64,000 nucleotides of DNA from an uncultured Pelagibacteraceae bacterium (GTDB taxonomy: Bacteria > Pseudomonadota > Alphaproteobacteria > Pelagibacterales > Pelagibacteraceae), in assembly GCA_902618485.1 (NCBI GenBank), contig CACNAR010000004.1, positions 1 through 64,000 of the forward strand. The letters are read 5' to 3'. The notes below the pieces were generated by a model. The model was not told the DNA's origin, ran no database searches, and worked only from the letters and a program-made list of their open reading frames with translations. Numbering within the stretch: the first letter of the stretch is position 1; each line of letters starts with the position of its first letter. The position numbers were made by a program, and so were the translations under genes. Shown here one piece after another: positions 9,487 through 19,007 of this stretch.

Positions 9487-10905
9487 ATGGAAAAAAGTTT
9501 AAGTGTTCTAAAAGACAGTTTTAAAGAATTGCCAAACAATATTGAGGCGGAGCAATCTGTTATAGGATCGATTTTAGTATCTAATGAAATTTTTGATGAC
9601 ATCAATACAATTGTATCTAGTTCAAATTTTTATGATCCAATGCATCAAAAGATTTTCAGTGCAATAGAAAACTTAATCTATAAAGGAATGTTAGCAAATC
9701 CAATAACACTTAAGAATTATTTTGAATCTGACAAAGATGAAATAAATATACCGGAGTATCTTGTAAAAATCACTAAATTTTCAACATCTACTAGACAGGC
9801 TACTGAATACTCAAAAATAATTTATGATATGTTTGTTAGACGTGAGTTAATTAAAATCTCAGAACAAACTATTGATACAGCTAAAATTAATGATCTAAAT
9901 ATAAATGGTCAAAATATAATTGAAAATTCTGAAAGATTGTTGTTTGATTTAGCTGAAAAAGGATCTTTTAATTCGTCATTAGTAAAATTTGATGAGGCCA
10001 TGAAAAAAACAATTGAGATGGCCTCTGTTGCATATAAAAATGAAGAAGGGATTGTCGGAGTTCCAACTGGTTTAAGAGATCTAGATGATAGACTAGGAGG
10101 TCTGCATCAATCTGATTTAATTATCATAGCAGGTAGACCATCAATGGGTAAAACTGCTTTAGCAACTAACATAGCATTCAATGCAGCACAAAAACTACAA
10201 GAAGGTCAAAGGAAGTCCTCAGTCGCTTTCTTTTCCCTAGAAATGTCCTCTGAACAATTGTCTACCAGAATATTAGCCGAACAATCTAGAATTAAATCAA
10301 ATGATATAAGGCGTGGAAGAATTTCTGATGAACAATTTGACAAATTTATTGAAACCTCAAAAAACATTGCAGAGCTTCCATTATACATTGATGAAACTCC
10401 AGCTATTAGTATCGCAGCCATGAGTAACAGAGCTAGAAGAATAAAAAGGTTATTTGGTCTCGATATGATAGTAGTTGATTACATTCAATTAATGAGAGGA
10501 TCAATCAATAACAAAGATGGTAGAGTTCAAGAGATTTCTGAGATAACACAAGGTTTAAAAGCTATAGCTAAAGAGCTTTCGGTACCAGTTGTTGCACTAT
10601 CTCAACTTTCAAGAGCAGTAGAGCAAAGAGACTTAAAGAAACCTCAATTAGCTGATTTAAGAGAATCTGGCTCAATTGAGCAAGATGCAGATGTGGTTAT
10701 GTTTGTTTACAGGGAGGCATATTATTTGGAAAGACAAGAGCCAAGACCTGCAACCGTGGAACATGCTGAGTGGCAAGCGAAAATGAATGAAGTATCAAAT
10801 TTAGCAGAAATAATTATTGGTAAACAAAGGCATGGTCCAACTGGAAATGTAATGCTTGAGTTTGAGGCTATGTTTACCAAATTTAAAGATACTCAAAATA
10901 CTTAA
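9487..10905 (+). CDS. dnaB: replicative DNA helicase DnaB
   Basis: The hexameric 5'-3' helicase of the replication fork. An N-terminal DnaB domain (about residues 10-115) starts with LPNNIEAEQSVIGS. The RecA-like helicase domain has Walker A GRPSMGKTALA, Walker B in the MIVVDYIQLM segment, and the later SRAVEQRD and ADLRESG motifs. I place the start at the ATG at 9487; an upstream TTG at 9472 would add five residues not needed by the family. About 65 bases separate it from rplI. No intein or insertion was seen. Confidence 0.95.
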   Translation: MEKSLSVLKDSFKELPNNIEAEQSVIGSILVSNEIFDDINTIVSSSNFYDPMHQKIFSAIENLIYKGMLANPITLKNYFESDKDEINIPEYLVKITKFSTSTRQATEYSKIIYDMFVRRELIKISEQTIDTAKINDLNINGQNIIENSERLLFDLAEKGSFNSSLVKFDEAMKKTIEMASVAYKNEEGIVGVPTGLRDLDDRLGGLHQSDLIIIAGRPSMGKTALATNIAFNAAQKLQEGQRKSSVAFFSLEMSSEQLSTRILAEQSRIKSNDIRRGRISDEQFDKFIETSKNIAELPLYIDETPAISIAAMSNRARRIKRLFGLDMIVVDYIQLMRGSINNKDGRVQEISEITQGLKAIAKELSVPVVALSQLSRAVEQRDLKKPQLADLRESGSIEQDADVVMFVYREAYYLERQEPRPATVEHAEWQAKMNEVSNLAEIIIGKQRHGPTGNVMLEFEAMFTKFKDTQNT

Positions 10906-10926
10906 ATTAAAATATAAATAGGGTAA

Positions 10927-13311
10927 ATGTTCACCCATTTTTATCAAAATTTTATACTTAAAAATCCTAAGTTTATATTTGCTCTTTTGATAATTGCGTT
11001 AATAAGTTTTGGATATCACTCAAAAAACTTTAGGCTAGATGCCTCATCTGATACTCTATTAATTGATGGTGATCCTGACCTTAAATATCTTCAAGAGGTA
11101 AATGAACGGTACGGATCAAAAGAATTTTTAATTTTAACTTATACGCCAAATGAAGGTATGATTACTGATACCTCAATAAATAATCTCTTAAGTTTAAAGT
11201 ATAAAATTCAAAGTTTAGAGTGGGTATATAGCGTAGTTACTTTACTAGATATTCCCTTATTGAATAATTCAGAGGCTCCATTACAAGAAAGATTGGAAAA
11301 TTTTAAGACTCTTAAAGATGAAGATGTAAATAAAGATAGAGGTTTTAAAGAAATAATAAGTAGTCCAGTTTTTAGAAACTTCGTTATTAGTGAAGACGGT
11401 AAGACCAGTGGGATCATTGTTTATTTAAAAAGAAATAAACCTTTAGATAATATTGAAAATAAATCAAAAGAAGAAATTGAAATTTATAAGGACCAGATAA
11501 AAAAACAAAATCATAAAAATATTATTGAGATAAGAGACGTAATTAAAAGTTATGAAAATATAGGCAAGATTCACTTGGGTGGTATTCCCATGATAGCAGA
11601 TGATATGATGACATTTATTAAAAGTGACATAGTTGTTTTTGGATTAGGTGTTCTTTTATTTATAATTGCAACACTGTGGTATATCTTTAGAAAATTAATT
11701 TGGATATTGGTTCCAATTAGCAGCTGCTTTTTCTCAGTTATTATAATGACTGGTTTACTTGGTTTGTTAGGATGGAAAGTTACAGTGATTTCCTCAAATT
11801 TTATTGCCTTAATGTTAATTTTGACTATGGCAATGAATATTCATATGAGCACACGTTTTTTACAATTAAAAGAAAATTTTCCAGATAAAAATGTTTTGGA
11901 TATTTTGATTTTGACTACTAAGAAAATGTTTTGGCCAATATTGTATACTGTAATGACAACAATTATTGCTTTCTTGTCTTTAATTTTTAGTGAAATAAAA
12001 CCTATAATAGATTTTGGTTGGATGATGACTATGGGTTTGGTGATCTCATTCATTATTACATTTACGTTACTACCAACCCTTATTAATTTTGTGCCCAAAA
12101 AAAATGTTTCTCTTATTAAATATGAAAAATCTAAAATTACGTCTTTCTTGTCAAAGATTTCACAAGAATATCAAAAGTCAATTTTCGTCCTAACTGGAAT
12201 TGTGATTTTATTTAGCATCATTGGCATTAGCCGTCTTGAAGTTGAAAATAGTTTTATAAATTATTTTAGTAAGAAGACTGAAATTTATAAAGGTATGAAG
12301 CTTATTGATGAAAAATTAGGTGGCACCACACCTCTAGAAGTAATTCTAAAATTCCCAAAAAACAAAACTGAGACAAACGATGATGAATTTGAGGATTGGG
12401 AAAATGAAAATAACGAAGAAGATGAAAAAAAATATTGGTTTACAAAGGATAAAATTGATAAAATTGCATCAGTTCACAATTATTTAGATACCCTGCCTGA
12501 GATCGGTAAAGTTCTATCTTTTTCCTCAATTATTGACGTCGCAACTTTGCTTAATAATAATAAACCATTGGGAACTTTAGAAATGGGAGTTCTTTATTCA
12601 AAAATTCCTGAAAGTATTAGAACAGAAATTGTCGATCCCTATATTTCTATAAAAGATAATGAAGCTAGGATAAATCTCAGAATTATAGACTCTAAAAAAG
12701 ACTTAAGAAGAAATGATTTAATAAACAAAATAAATAATGACTTGCAAAATAAATTAGGACTTGAAAAAAAAGAATTTAAACTTGCTGGAGTTTTAATTTT
12801 ATTTAACAATTTACTTCAAAGTCTATTTAAATCACAAATTTTGACCCTTGGGTTTGTTATGATTGGTATATTTGCAATGTTTCTAATTCTTTTTAAAAAT
12901 ATGAAACTTTCATTAATTGGTGTTATTCCAAATTTTATAGCAGCTTTTTTTATCTTAGGAATTATTGGTTTACTTGGAATTCCTTTAGATATGATGACAA
13001 TTACAATAGCAGCTATAACTATAGGTATAGCTGTTGACAATAGTATTCATTATATTTATCGTTTTAAAGAAGAATATAACAATCTGAATGACTATAGTGA
13101 AACAGTCGAAGTCTGTCATTCAACAGTTGGTAAGGCAATTTTAAATACATCAATCACTATTGTTTTTGGTTTTTCGATCTTAATTTTATCTAATTTTATT
13201 CCTACTATTTATTTTGGTATTTTTACTGGAATTGCCATGTTGCTTGCGATGATATCTGTTTTAACTCTTTTACCATCCTTAATCTTATTGATTAAACCTT
13301 TCGAAAAATAA
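10927..13311 (+). CDS. MMPL/RND-family exporter
   Basis: A 794-residue inner-membrane protein of the RND superfamily, MMPL-like branch. It has one N-terminal helix, a periplasmic domain, a block of helices at about 230-395, a second periplasmic domain, and a second block of helices near 635-790. The sterol-sensing-like GIAVDNSIH region near residue 705 carries the intramembrane acidic residue. A notable acidic run rich in Asp, Glu and Asn lies near residue 480. Related proteins move lipids, hopanoids or other hydrophobic cargo; the substrate here is unknown. No membrane-fusion partner is adjacent, which fits single-component lipid carriers more than drug-efflux tripartite pumps. Confidence 0.82.
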   Translation: MFTHFYQNFILKNPKFIFALLIIALISFGYHSKNFRLDASSDTLLIDGDPDLKYLQEVNERYGSKEFLILTYTPNEGMITDTSINNLLSLKYKIQSLEWVYSVVTLLDIPLLNNSEAPLQERLENFKTLKDEDVNKDRGFKEIISSPVFRNFVISEDGKTSGIIVYLKRNKPLDNIENKSKEEIEIYKDQIKKQNHKNIIEIRDVIKSYENIGKIHLGGIPMIADDMMTFIKSDIVVFGLGVLLFIIATLWYIFRKLIWILVPISSCFFSVIIMTGLLGLLGWKVTVISSNFIALMLILTMAMNIHMSTRFLQLKENFPDKNVLDILILTTKKMFWPILYTVMTTIIAFLSLIFSEIKPIIDFGWMMTMGLVISFIITFTLLPTLINFVPKKNVSLIKYEKSKITSFLSKISQEYQKSIFVLTGIVILFSIIGISRLEVENSFINYFSKKTEIYKGMKLIDEKLGGTTPLEVILKFPKNKTETNDDEFEDWENENNEEDEKKYWFTKDKIDKIASVHNYLDTLPEIGKVLSFSSIIDVATLLNNNKPLGTLEMGVLYSKIPESIRTEIVDPYISIKDNEARINLRIIDSKKDLRRNDLINKINNDLQNKLGLEKKEFKLAGVLILFNNLLQSLFKSQILTLGFVMIGIFAMFLILFKNMKLSLIGVIPNFIAAFFILGIIGLLGIPLDMMTITIAAITIGIAVDNSIHYIYRFKEEYNNLNDYSETVEVCHSTVGKAILNTSITIVFGFSILILSNFIPTIYFGIFTGIAMLLAMISVLTLLPSLILLIKPFEK

Positions 13312-13319
13312 AATTTAAA

Positions 13320-13862
13320 ATGGAAATTTTAAAAGAGTTTTATAATTCAATATCAGTTTTAGACTTGGTTTACTTAATAATAACAATATTATCCTTAATC
13401 AAATGCTATATAAAAGGTTTCATATTAAGTGTATTAGCTATGGCCAAATGGTTATTAGCATACGTCTTAACTTTAATTATTTTTCCACGAATTAAACCTT
13501 ATGTTAAAGGTATTATAGATAATGAATATATTTTAGATATTGCTCTAGGTATAAGTATTTTTATAATAGTAATATTCTTTATCTTATTGATTAATAAAGG
13601 GATCAACAAAGCTGTTAAATATACAGGGCTTGGAAATTTAGATACAATATTTGGCTTTTTTTTTGGATTCGTAAGATCTTACATAATCGCTGTTTGTATA
13701 TTTTCTGCAGTACATATTGTTTATAATCATGATAAATGGCCCATAAATCATGATAAATCATACATCTTTCCATATTTGAAAAAAGGTAGTAATTATTTAT
13801 TAAAAGAATTTCCGGATGAAAAAACTTATCAAGAATCTAAAGAAAAAATTAAAGAACTTTAA
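13320..13862 (+). CDS. cvpA: CvpA family membrane protein
   Basis: A 180-residue protein with about four hydrophobic segments (about residues 12-30, 36-58, 75-95 and 115-140), as in CvpA, named for colicin V production and linked in several bacteria to envelope integrity. The NTIFGFFFGFVRS segment is the family signature. It lies just upstream of purF, as in E. coli, and its 3' end overlaps the purF start by 47 bases, an unusually long overlap. Confidence 0.85.
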   Translation: MEILKEFYNSISVLDLVYLIITILSLIKCYIKGFILSVLAMAKWLLAYVLTLIIFPRIKPYVKGIIDNEYILDIALGISIFIIVIFFILLINKGINKAVKYTGLGNLDTIFGFFFGFVRSYIIAVCIFSAVHIVYNHDKWPINHDKSYIFPYLKKGSNYLLKEFPDEKTYQESKEKIKEL

Positions 13863-15297
13863 TCCAAAGCTTAAAGAAGAATGTGGAGTTTTTGGTATAA
13901 GTGATAACAAAGACGCTTCAGCTCTAACTGCCTTAGGTTTGCATGCACTTCAACATAGGGGTCAAGAAGGTTGTGGAATAGTAACATTTGATGGATCACA
14001 TTATTTTTCAGAAAAAAGATTTGGTTTAGTAGGAGATAGCTTTAATAAAGAAAAGATATTAAATAGATTGAAAGGAAATTATGCGATTGGCCATAATAGA
14101 TATAGTACCACTGGTGAAAATACTTTAAGAAACATACAGCCTTTTTTTGCTGATACTAATGCAGGTGGTATTGGTGTTGCTCATAACGGTAATCTTACAA
14201 ACTCAATTTCATTAAGAAAAAAATTAGTCGATGAGGGTGCTATTTTTTATACAACCTCAGATACCGAGACTATTGTTCAATTAATAGCTAGATCAAAGAG
14301 AAAAAAAACTCTCGATAAAATTGTAGATGCGATATTTCAAATCCAAGGAGGTTACTCTTTGGTCATGTTGACCCAAACTTCACTGATAGGTGTGAGGGAT
14401 CCTTATGGAATAAGACCACTTGTGATTGGTAAACTGAATAATAGCTACGTTCTTTCATCAGAGACTTGCGCTTTAGATATAATTGGTGCCAAATTTGTGA
14501 GAGAAGTTGAAAATGGAGAAATAGTTTTAATAGAAGATAATAAGATGCAAAGTATTAAACCTTTTCCCCCTAGAAAAATAAGACCATGTGTTTTTGAATA
14601 TATTTACTTTTCAAGACCTGATAGTATTTTAAATGGCAAGAGTGCTTACGAATATCGAAAAAATCTTGGTAAAGAGTTAGCCAAAGAAAGCAATTTAAAA
14701 GCAGATATAGTTGTTCCAGTTCCAGACTCTGGTAATGCCGCAGCTTTAGGTTTTGCTCAGTATCTTGGTATCAACTTTGAATTAGGGCTAACAAGAAATC
14801 ATTATGTTGGCAGAACTTTCATAGAGCCAATTCAAAAAATAAGAAGTTTAGGGGTAAAATTGAAATTAAATGCCAATCAATCAACTATTAAAAATAAAAA
14901 GATAATTCTCGTTGATGACTCTTTAGTCAGAGGAACTACTTCTCATAAAATAATAAAAATGCTCTATGACGCGGGTGCAAAAGAAGTTCATATGAAAATT
15001 GCTTGTCCTGAAATAAAGTTTCCAGATTTTTATGGAGTCGATACACCTACAAAGAAAGAATTACTCGCAGCAAACAAAACTAATGATGAAATTTGTAAAT
15101 ATATTGGTGCTAAAACCTTAACTTTTTTATCAATTGATGGACTATATAGAGCTATAGGTTTTGATAAGAGGAATGATGCTTATCCTCAATTAACAGACCA
15201 TTATTTTACTGGTGATTATCCAGTAAAACCAGTTGATGAACTTGGAGATAATAAGATTACACAACTTTCATTGCTAAGTTCTGCATCGAATAATTAA
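13816..15297 (+). CDS. purF: amidophosphoribosyltransferase PurF
   Basis: A 493-residue enzyme for the first committed purine step: PRPP plus glutamine gives phosphoribosylamine. The Ntn glutaminase nucleophile is Cys23 in ECGVFGI, so residues 1-22, very rich in Lys, would be a removed propeptide. HALQHRGQEG and the PRPP loop IILVDDSLVRGTT are clear. Cysteines in KIACPEIKF and DEICKYIG suggest the iron-sulfur type. I saw no in-frame downstream ATG before Cys23, so the start must overlap cvpA. The 47-base overlap encodes the propeptide on one frame and the basic tail of CvpA on the other. Confidence 0.95.
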   Translation: MKKLIKNLKKKLKNFNPKLKEECGVFGISDNKDASALTALGLHALQHRGQEGCGIVTFDGSHYFSEKRFGLVGDSFNKEKILNRLKGNYAIGHNRYSTTGENTLRNIQPFFADTNAGGIGVAHNGNLTNSISLRKKLVDEGAIFYTTSDTETIVQLIARSKRKKTLDKIVDAIFQIQGGYSLVMLTQTSLIGVRDPYGIRPLVIGKLNNSYVLSSETCALDIIGAKFVREVENGEIVLIEDNKMQSIKPFPPRKIRPCVFEYIYFSRPDSILNGKSAYEYRKNLGKELAKESNLKADIVVPVPDSGNAAALGFAQYLGINFELGLTRNHYVGRTFIEPIQKIRSLGVKLKLNANQSTIKNKKIILVDDSLVRGTTSHKIIKMLYDAGAKEVHMKIACPEIKFPDFYGVDTPTKKELLAANKTNDEICKYIGAKTLTFLSIDGLYRAIGFDKRNDAYPQLTDHYFTGDYPVKPVDELGDNKITQLSLLSSASNN

Positions 15298-15300
15298 TTT

Positions 15301-15858
15301 ATGAAAAAAGTTAGCTTTACAGAAATGAAAAATGGGACAAAAGATGATTATCTTTTTTTAGATAGACATGAAAAAAATTTTGCTAGTAAAACAGCGGATA
15401 GAATATTAAAGTTTATGTCTGGTTTAACCGAAACACTAGAAGGTTACCAAATTTCAAGGTTGGAACATTCTCTTCAAAGCGCAACTAGAGCACATAAGAA
15501 TGGGGAGAGTGAAGAAATGGTTGTAGCTGCTTTATTACATGATATTGGAGATGAACTTGCTCCAATGAATCACTCTGAATATGCTGCTGCAATATTGAAA
15601 CCATATGTATCAGAGAGAACACATTGGATAGTTGAAAAACATGGAGAATTCCAAATGTTTTATTATGCTCATCATTTAGGTGGAGATAAAAATAAAAGAG
15701 ATAAATACAAGGGACATAAATACTACCAAGCAACTATAGACTTTTGTGAGAAATACGATCAAAATTCATTTGACCCCAATTATAAATCTCTTCCACTTGA
15801 TTTTTTTAAACCAATGGTTAAGAAAATTTTTTCGAGAAAACCATATTCATCAATTTAA
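15301..15858 (+). CDS. HD-domain protein, possibly a PhnZ/TmpB-like diiron enzyme
   Basis: A 185-residue HD-superfamily protein. Candidate metal ligands are His56 (in LEHSLQSA), His80-Asp81 (LLHDIGDE), His91, His114 (EKHGEFQ) and a late Asp (153 or 158). The His56-His80 spacing of 24 equals that recalled for the diiron oxygenase PhnZ, and a Tyr (Tyr49) lies just before the first His. The fourth position after the HD pair is Asp84 instead of the usual His. It may therefore be an oxygenase acting on a phosphonate or similar small molecule, or an ordinary phosphohydrolase. It starts three bases after purF and precedes gshA. Function is not established. Confidence 0.65.
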   Translation: MKKVSFTEMKNGTKDDYLFLDRHEKNFASKTADRILKFMSGLTETLEGYQISRLEHSLQSATRAHKNGESEEMVVAALLHDIGDELAPMNHSEYAAAILKPYVSERTHWIVEKHGEFQMFYYAHHLGGDKNKRDKYKGHKYYQATIDFCEKYDQNSFDPNYKSLPLDFFKPMVKKIFSRKPYSSI

Positions 15859-15882
15859 AATAAAATATTAATTGAAACTTAC

Positions 15883-17178
15883 ATGATTAAAACAAAAGAT
15901 GAGATAATTAAGTATTTTAAATCAGGTTTTAAAGAATCCAAAAATTTTAAAATTGGAATTGAACATGAAAAATTTTTATTTGATGATAAAAGTAATAAAA
16001 GATTAGATTATCTAAAAATAAAAAAGATGTTTTCAGCTCTTATTGAATTTGGCTGGAACCCAATTGTTGAACAAGATAACATTATAGGTCTTAATAAAGG
16101 CGGAAAAAATATCACTTTAGAACCAGGTAATCAAATAGAGCTATCTGGTGATAAGCTTAATAACATTCATGAGGGTTGTGCGGAATCACAGGATTATTTG
16201 TTTGAACTAAAACAAGTTACAAAAAAACTTGGAATTAATATTGTCAGTGCTGGGTTCGATCCGATCTCGAAACTTAAGGAAATACCAAATAATCCAAAGC
16301 AAAGGTATAAGTTGATGACCAAGGATATGCCTTTGGGAGGTAGCTTAAGTTTGGATATGATGTATAGAACCTGTGGCACTCAGATAAATTTAGACTACAG
16401 TTCAGAGGAAGATTTTATAAAAAAATTTAAAATTGTTAATTCAGTAGTCCCAATTTCAATAGCATTATTTGCTAATTCTTCTATAGTCGAAAAAAAACAA
16501 ACAAGATACTTATCTTATCGCTCTAAGGTTTGGCAAAATACCTCAAGGGGAGGATTGCCGAAAATATTTTTTGATAATTTAGATTTTGAGAAATATGCTG
16601 ATTTCATAATCAACTTTCCAATTTTATTTATTCAGGATGGATTAAAATATATTTCTGGTAAAAATTATAAATTTAGTAATTTTATGAATGGAGAAATAAA
16701 AGAAATTAATAACAGACTTCCCTCTCAAAAGGATTTGTCTACTCATTTAAGCACGATATTTACAGAAAATAGATTAAAAAAATATATAGAAGTAAGGTCT
16801 ATGGATACTTGTGGATGGGATTGCTTATGTTCAGGTCCAGCCTTTTTTGTTGGCATACTTTACGGAAATCTTAATGAAGTTTATGAATTAGTCTCTAAAT
16901 GGGATAAAGATAAAATTATTAATGCTTATCTAGAAGCTCCTCATAAAGGTTTTAATACTCAATTAATGGGTAAAGATCTTTTTTATTGGTCGTCAACTTT
17001 ATTAGATTTATCAAAAAAAGGACTAGAGAAAAGGGACATTCTTAATAAAGGCGGAAGAAATGAGATTATATTTTTAAGTCATTTGCAAAAAATCATCAAT
17101 AATAGAACAACAAATGCTGATCATATGATAAGTAAATTTTCTAAAAATGAAGATTTAAATGAATTATATGACAAATAA
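15883..17178 (+). CDS. gshA: glutamate-cysteine ligase (plant/alphaproteobacterial type)
   Basis: A 431-residue GCS2-type ligase that joins glutamate and cysteine with ATP, the first step of glutathione synthesis. The N-terminal GIEHEKFLF, the GGSLSLDMMYRTCGTQINLDY region (split by short variable residues) and RSMDTCGWD match the alphaproteobacterial and plant family rather than E. coli GshA. It overlaps gshB, the next enzyme. Glutathione may also serve the GFA-family protein at 62761-63135, and glutathione breakdown can feed 5-oxoproline to the pxp genes here (inference). Confidence 0.9.
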   Translation: MIKTKDEIIKYFKSGFKESKNFKIGIEHEKFLFDDKSNKRLDYLKIKKMFSALIEFGWNPIVEQDNIIGLNKGGKNITLEPGNQIELSGDKLNNIHEGCAESQDYLFELKQVTKKLGINIVSAGFDPISKLKEIPNNPKQRYKLMTKDMPLGGSLSLDMMYRTCGTQINLDYSSEEDFIKKFKIVNSVVPISIALFANSSIVEKKQTRYLSYRSKVWQNTSRGGLPKIFFDNLDFEKYADFIINFPILFIQDGLKYISGKNYKFSNFMNGEIKEINNRLPSQKDLSTHLSTIFTENRLKKYIEVRSMDTCGWDCLCSGPAFFVGILYGNLNEVYELVSKWDKDKIINAYLEAPHKGFNTQLMGKDLFYWSSTLLDLSKKGLEKRDILNKGGRNEIIFLSHLQKIINNRTTNADHMISKFSKNEDLNELYDK

Positions 17179-18094
17179 GATAGTTGCTATTCAAGGAAAT
17201 CATCCAACAAATCTCAATCCTTTAACAGACACAACTATATTTTTAGCAAATGAGATACAAAAAAAAAATTATCAAATTTTCTACTATGAGCCAAAAAATT
17301 TATCAATACTGAACTCAAAAGTTTTAGCTAATGGTTTTTTTATTAAATTTGAGTATAAAAAAAAAAGTTCATTTAAGATTCTAAAAAAGAAAAAATTGGA
17401 TTTATCCAGCTGTAAATTTGTATTAATTAGGCAAGATCCCCCTTTTAACCTGGAGTACATATCATCAACCTACATTTTAGACACAATTAAAGATAATGTT
17501 AAAATTATTAATGATCCAACTTCAATTAGAAATATCTCTGAAAAACTTTATTCCGCCAATTATCAAAAATTTATGCCTGAAACAATATTTACTCAGGATA
17601 TTCGTGAAGTTAGAAATTTTTTTAAGAAAAATAAGGAAATTGTAATAAAACCAATTCACGGTTACAGTGGCAACGATATTCATCTTATTAAGAATTTTAG
17701 ATCTAAATTTATAAGTAAATTTATAAAAAAACATAGTTATGTAATGTGTCAAAAATTTTTACATAAGATTAAGTATGGAGATAAAAGAGTATTCATAATT
17801 AATGGCAAGGTATGCGGAGCTATATCAAGAATTCCCAAAAAAGGCTCATTTTTAAGCAATATGAGTAAAGGCGCTAAGCCAGTAAGTATTAATTTAACAA
17901 GAAATGAAAAAAAAATATCAAATATTATAGGAAAAGATTTAAAGAGACAGAATATTTTTTTTGCCGGAATTGACTTTATTGATCAAAAACTTAACGGAGA
18001 TATTAATATTACCTCTCCTACTGGATTAAAAACCTTTTATGATCTCTCAAAAATTAATCTTGCTAAAACTTTTTGGAAAGAGCTTAAAGCGTGA
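17168..18094 (+). CDS. gshB: glutathione synthetase
   Basis: An ATP-grasp enzyme adding glycine to gamma-glutamylcysteine. The IRQDPPFNLEYI motif, the ATP-grasp VIKPIHGYSGNDI segment, DKRVFIINGKV and the NITSPTG end are diagnostic. I use the ATG at 17168 (308 residues); an in-frame ATG at 17159 would add three residues. Either start overlaps gshA. It also overlaps the EamA gene by four bases. It consumes glycine, linking it to the riboswitch-controlled glycine metabolism further on. Confidence 0.92.
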   Translation: MTNKIVAIQGNHPTNLNPLTDTTIFLANEIQKKNYQIFYYEPKNLSILNSKVLANGFFIKFEYKKKSSFKILKKKKLDLSSCKFVLIRQDPPFNLEYISSTYILDTIKDNVKIINDPTSIRNISEKLYSANYQKFMPETIFTQDIREVRNFFKKNKEIVIKPIHGYSGNDIHLIKNFRSKFISKFIKKHSYVMCQKFLHKIKYGDKRVFIINGKVCGAISRIPKKGSFLSNMSKGAKPVSINLTRNEKKISNIIGKDLKRQNIFFAGIDFIDQKLNGDINITSPTGLKTFYDLSKINLAKTFWKELKA

Positions 18095-18951
18095 AAAATT
18101 TAACTGATCAGCAAAAAGGCTCTTTACTTGCTTTTGTTGCTGTAATGTTTATTACACCAGATTCATTATTTATAAGACTTTCAAATCTTGATACTTGGGG
18201 TCTGGTTTTTTATCGAGGTATCATACCTTTTTTTACTGTTTTTTTTGGAATGTTATTAATTTATAAACTAAATTTTTTTAAGATCCTTTTTAATTCCGGT
18301 GTTCATGGAATAATATATATCGCAACATTTAGCATAACGAATATTACGTTTGTCGTCTCAATTCAAAATACGAATGTTGCAAATACTCTTGTTATGATTG
18401 CAACAGCACCAATGTTGTCTGCAATTCTTGGAGCTATTTTTTTAAAGGAGCCGCCTGATCGTAAAACATTGTTTTCTATAATAATTACTTTTATTGCTAT
18501 AATCTATATTTTTTTCGACTCTCTAAAAGTTGGAAATCTTTATGGGGATGTTTTAGGTTTTATAACTGCTTTTGGTTTAGCTTTAGGAGCTATTACAATA
18601 AGGTCTGCTAAAACAAAAAACTTAGTACCTGCAGCTGTAGTAGGTAAATTATTTGTTGCTTCTTTTGCCTTGTTTTTTATCGAGAGTTTTGTGCTTATAG
18701 ATAGAGATTTATTTATTGTTCCACTAATGTGTATTTTGTGTGTTGCGATACCATTTGTACTAGTGACTATTGCCCCAAGATTTATAACTGCAGCTGAAGT
18801 TAACCTTTTTTTTTTACTAGAGACTATTATTGGCCCTATTTGGGTCTGGGTTATTATAAATGAGCAACCTAGTATAGAAACACTTCAAGGCGGAGCAATT
18901 ATAGTTATTACTCTTGCAATACACTCATTTCTGAAATTAAGAAAAAATTAA
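18091..18951 (+). CDS. EamA/DMT-superfamily transporter
   Basis: A 286-residue membrane protein with about ten hydrophobic segments and two EamA repeats; the repeat end LVMIATAPMLSAILGAIFL is typical of the drug/metabolite transporter superfamily. The GTG start overlaps the gshB stop in GTGA, so it is probably translated with the glutathione genes. Substrate unknown; export of an amino acid or thiol-related metabolite is conceivable from context. Two more EamA proteins lie at 22377-23282 and 38341-39213. Confidence 0.85.
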   Translation: MKNLTDQQKGSLLAFVAVMFITPDSLFIRLSNLDTWGLVFYRGIIPFFTVFFGMLLIYKLNFFKILFNSGVHGIIYIATFSITNITFVVSIQNTNVANTLVMIATAPMLSAILGAIFLKEPPDRKTLFSIIITFIAIIYIFFDSLKVGNLYGDVLGFITAFGLALGAITIRSAKTKNLVPAAVVGKLFVASFALFFIESFVLIDRDLFIVPLMCILCVAIPFVLVTIAPRFITAAEVNLFFLLETIIGPIWVWVIINEQPSIETLQGGAIIVITLAIHSFLKLRKN

Positions 18952-19007
18952 ACTTGTCACAATTAAGACTTGATTTAATAATACATCGCGAATAGTTACA
19001 GCATTTT

